Shown here one piece after another: positions 62,497-64,000 of a stretch of 64,000 nt of DNA. Position 1 is the stretch's first letter; each line of letters starts with the position of its first letter. The stretch is from an uncultured Paracoccaceae bacterium (GTDB lineage: Bacteria; Pseudomonadota; Alphaproteobacteria; Rhodobacterales; Rhodobacteraceae): positions 1 to 64,000 of the forward strand of contig CANMYO010000003.1 in NCBI GenBank assembly GCA_947502145.1. The letters are read 5' to 3'. The notes beneath the pieces are model-generated. The model was not told the DNA's origin. It saw nothing but the letters and a program-made list of their open reading frames with translations, and searched no databases. Both the position numbers and the translations under genes were made by a program.

Positions 62497-63534
62497 CTAC
62501 GGCGCTCTTTCGGCCTTACCAATTGAGGTCACGTTTGTTCTGGTTGCAGACTCATTGGACCATTTGCTTGGCGCAACACCCGTTTCCCGCAGGAATTCTC
62601 GATTGAAATTGGATTTCGTATTGAAGCCACTTTCCAGCATCGCTTCGATAACGCTCATTCCAGATTCGATCTTTGCGCAGGCATGACGGATGCGCCAGGA
62701 GTTGATGTATCGCGAGACATTGTTTCCAGTCGCGCGATTGACCGCCATGGACAGGCGCTTTTCGGGGAGGTGTAAACGTCGGGCAAGTCGCGCGAGCGTC
62801 AAATTGGGATCAAGATGCATCGGTTCTCGTTTTAGAAAATCCTCCAACTTTGCGACAATCGCAACATCTTCCTGGCTGGTTTGAGGCAGAGGGGCTGCGG
62901 CCTCCTGACCTTCGTCACCTCCGGTGCCGGATGCGGACGGGCTGCCACTGAGCATCCCGACTACAAGTAATACGAGAGAAGAGGACACTGATATCATCCA
63001 TCCGGTCCACTCGCCGTTCCCCGTGGCAAAGGCCATTGCGATGAGGATGTCGATGACCGCTGACGCGATCAGGGCCCACCCGAGGATTTGCCAGATCACC
63101 ACCGGCACGTGCCCGGCCTCCAAACGAGCCAGTGGCATATCAGCGGCACTGCGCAACAGTACAAGGATCGCGGCTCCATAGCCTACAAAAACAAGTGGCA
63201 CAACGACGTCGGTCGTCTCAGGCGCAAAGACCCTGCAGAACAGTGTGAATGCTGGAGCCGCTAGATGGCCAACCATCATTCTTACAGACAAGCGGCTGAC
63301 AAGCGCATCCTGGAAGGTGACCCATGCCAAAGGCGGGATAAGCGTTGCGCTCACCGGCAAAACGAAGCGGAGCCAACCAATTCCATAACCGCCAACAAGG
63401 GCAACCATGCCGGATTGCAAAGCGCAGGCAGCAAGGAATGCCACCAGAAGAAGTCGCCCCTCAGACAGAAAGGTGCGAAAGGCAAGATAGCCAAGAACAA
63501 GCGCGACAAAGGCTGGAATCGGAAGCATGGGCAT
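62497..63534 (-). CDS. membrane-bound AraC-family regulator
   Basis: Protein of 345 residues from ATG 63534 (GTG 63579 would add 15). Residues 1-210 hold about seven hydrophobic helices (FVALVLGYLAFRTFL, GMVALVGGYGIGWLRFVLPV, VSSSLVLLVVGML). After a low-complexity linker the last 100 residues are an AraC helix-turn-helix pair (LTLARLARRLHLPEKRLSMA and SVIEAMLESGFNTKSNFNRE). It is a one-component system that could bind DNA while sitting in the membrane. Divergent from a secreted hydrolase gene about 110 bases away, its likely target. Confidence 0.85.
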   Translation of the reverse strand: MPMLPIPAFVALVLGYLAFRTFLSEGRLLLVAFLAACALQSGMVALVGGYGIGWLRFVLPVSATLIPPLAWVTFQDALVSRLSVRMMVGHLAAPAFTLFCRVFAPETTDVVVPLVFVGYGAAILVLLRSAADMPLARLEAGHVPVVIWQILGWALIASAVIDILIAMAFATGNGEWTGWMISVSSSLVLLVVGMLSGSPSASGTGGDEGQEAAAPLPQTSQEDVAIVAKLEDFLKREPMHLDPNLTLARLARRLHLPEKRLSMAVNRATGNNVSRYINSWRIRHACAKIESGMSVIEAMLESGFNTKSNFNREFLRETGVAPSKWSNESATRTNVTSIGKAERAP

Positions 63535-63645
63535 AGGACGACTATCGTCCAAAATCCGGATCTTGACGACCTGAATCACGGAAACAGGACGCGAGGCGAT
63601 GATTTTTTGTTCATCCGTTGGGCAGCGTTCAAAACGGAGGTTCCC

Positions 63646-64000
63646 ATGAAACGTCTTGCTCTTTTCTCAATTCTTGCGCTGTCCCATGCTGTTCCTGCAG
63701 CGGCGGACATGCTCCCGGGTTATGATCGGTTTGACCTGATGGCAGATCATCGGGCCAGGCCCATTGCCGCATCGATCTGGTACCCGGCGGCGAACCCAAC
63801 ATACCGTGCTCCCGTCGGGGATGGACCTATCTTTGACCCGACCTTTGCTTTTATCGGCCCTGCCGTTGCTGAGGGAGAGCATCCACTTGTTCTACTTTCG
63901 CATGGATCAGGCGGCAATTCAGATAGTCTGGGTTGGTTGACCAGTGGACTGGTCGCAGAGGGTGCGATTGTGCTGGCGGTGAACCATCCCGGGTCAACCA
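63646..64000 (+). CDS. secreted alpha/beta hydrolase (partial, runs off window)
   Basis: First 118 codons are present. ATG 63646 follows ACGGAGGTTCCC. Signal peptide LALFSILALSHAVPAAAD is followed by DLMADHRARPIAASIWYPAA, LLSHGSGGNSDSLGWLT (oxyanion HG motif) and GAIVLAVNHPGST, the start of a dienelactone-hydrolase or PAF-acetylhydrolase-like enzyme acting in the periplasm. The nucleophile and the rest lie beyond the right edge. Confidence 0.8.
   Translation, partial: MKRLALFSILALSHAVPAAADMLPGYDRFDLMADHRARPIAASIWYPAANPTYRAPVGDGPIFDPTFAFIGPAVAEGEHPLVLLSHGSGGNSDSLGWLTSGLVAEGAIVLAVNHPGST

Noticed and set aside
1-64000. Search by eye for CRISPR arrays, tRNA or rRNA genes and phage genes
   Set aside because: No regularly spaced direct repeats, no cloverleaf-like sequence and no phage structural or integrase motifs were recognised.

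Overview
The window looks like a chromosomal stretch of a marine alphaproteobacterium of the Roseobacter group (Rhodobacterales). This is inferred from gene content: several sugar ABC transporters of the MalF/MalG/MsmK type, a TRAP transporter, sulfatase, DUF1611, BLUF, pirin and DoxX genes, moderately high G+C, and many decayed IS3-type insertion sequences. The density of IS remnants and pseudogenes would suit a genus such as Octadecabacter, but that is a guess. I recognised no tRNA, rRNA, CRISPR array or replication origin.

Layout. 0-0.65 kb: decayed coding sequence. 0.65-6.75 kb: a sugar operon (SDR, periplasmic binding protein, two permeases, ATPase, XylB-like sugar dehydrogenase) behind a perfect 18-bp palindrome. 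7.0-10.0 kb: a PhnD-like periplasmic protein paired with a membrane GGDEF/EAL protein. 10.5-11.6 kb: a broken IS3-family element. 11.9-17.1 kb: a BLUF photoreceptor, a 2OG-Fe(II) oxygenase, a small membrane-anchored protein, a seven-repeat secreted protein, a DUF1611/amino-acid racemase pair and a small basic protein. 17.5-18.5 kb: another IS remnant and spacer. 18.5-23.3 kb: an XylFGH-type transporter, a zinc alcohol dehydrogenase and a FucU mutarotase. 23.9-30.9 kb: a second CUT1 ABC operon ending in a GH116 glycosidase. 31.7-37.7 kb: sugar-acid genes (UxaA-type dehydratase, truncated dehydrogenase, GntR regulator, fucose dehydrogenase-like AKR, tagaturonate reductase-like enzyme, fuconolactonase-like amidohydrolase). 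37.7-38.9 kb: gene-poor. 38.9-41.7 kb: an AraC regulator divergent from two SDRs. 41.8-47.5 kb: a third CUT1 operon ending in a sulfatase, with a LysR gene upstream. 47.7-53.5 kb: a TetR-headed TRAP/cyclase/BKACE/OsmC operon. 54.1-57.0 kb: LysR divergent from a methyltransferase and two membrane proteins. 57.06-57.7 kb: two IS3 remnants fused head to head. 58.1-62.0 kb: LysR divergent from DoxX, FMN reductase and two pirins. 62.5-64 kb: a membrane-bound AraC regulator divergent from a secreted hydrolase that runs off the window.

How it works together. Between 0.65 and 46.5 kb most genes serve uptake and oxidative breakdown of sugars. FucU, the AKR, the amidohydrolase, the UxaA-type dehydratase and the first SDR together resemble a non-phosphorylative L-fucose (or related 6-deoxysugar/pentose) route: mutarotation, oxidation to the lactone, hydrolysis to the acid, dehydration and oxidation of the keto-deoxy acid. 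Two ABC operons end, by ATGA overlap, in a hydrolase without a signal peptide (GH116, sulfatase). This suggests that glycosides or sulfated sugars are imported intact and cleaved in the cytoplasm, as expected for a consumer of algal polysaccharide fragments. The right third is unrelated: a TRAP operon for an unknown carboxylate and small stress or redox operons, each with its own regulator.
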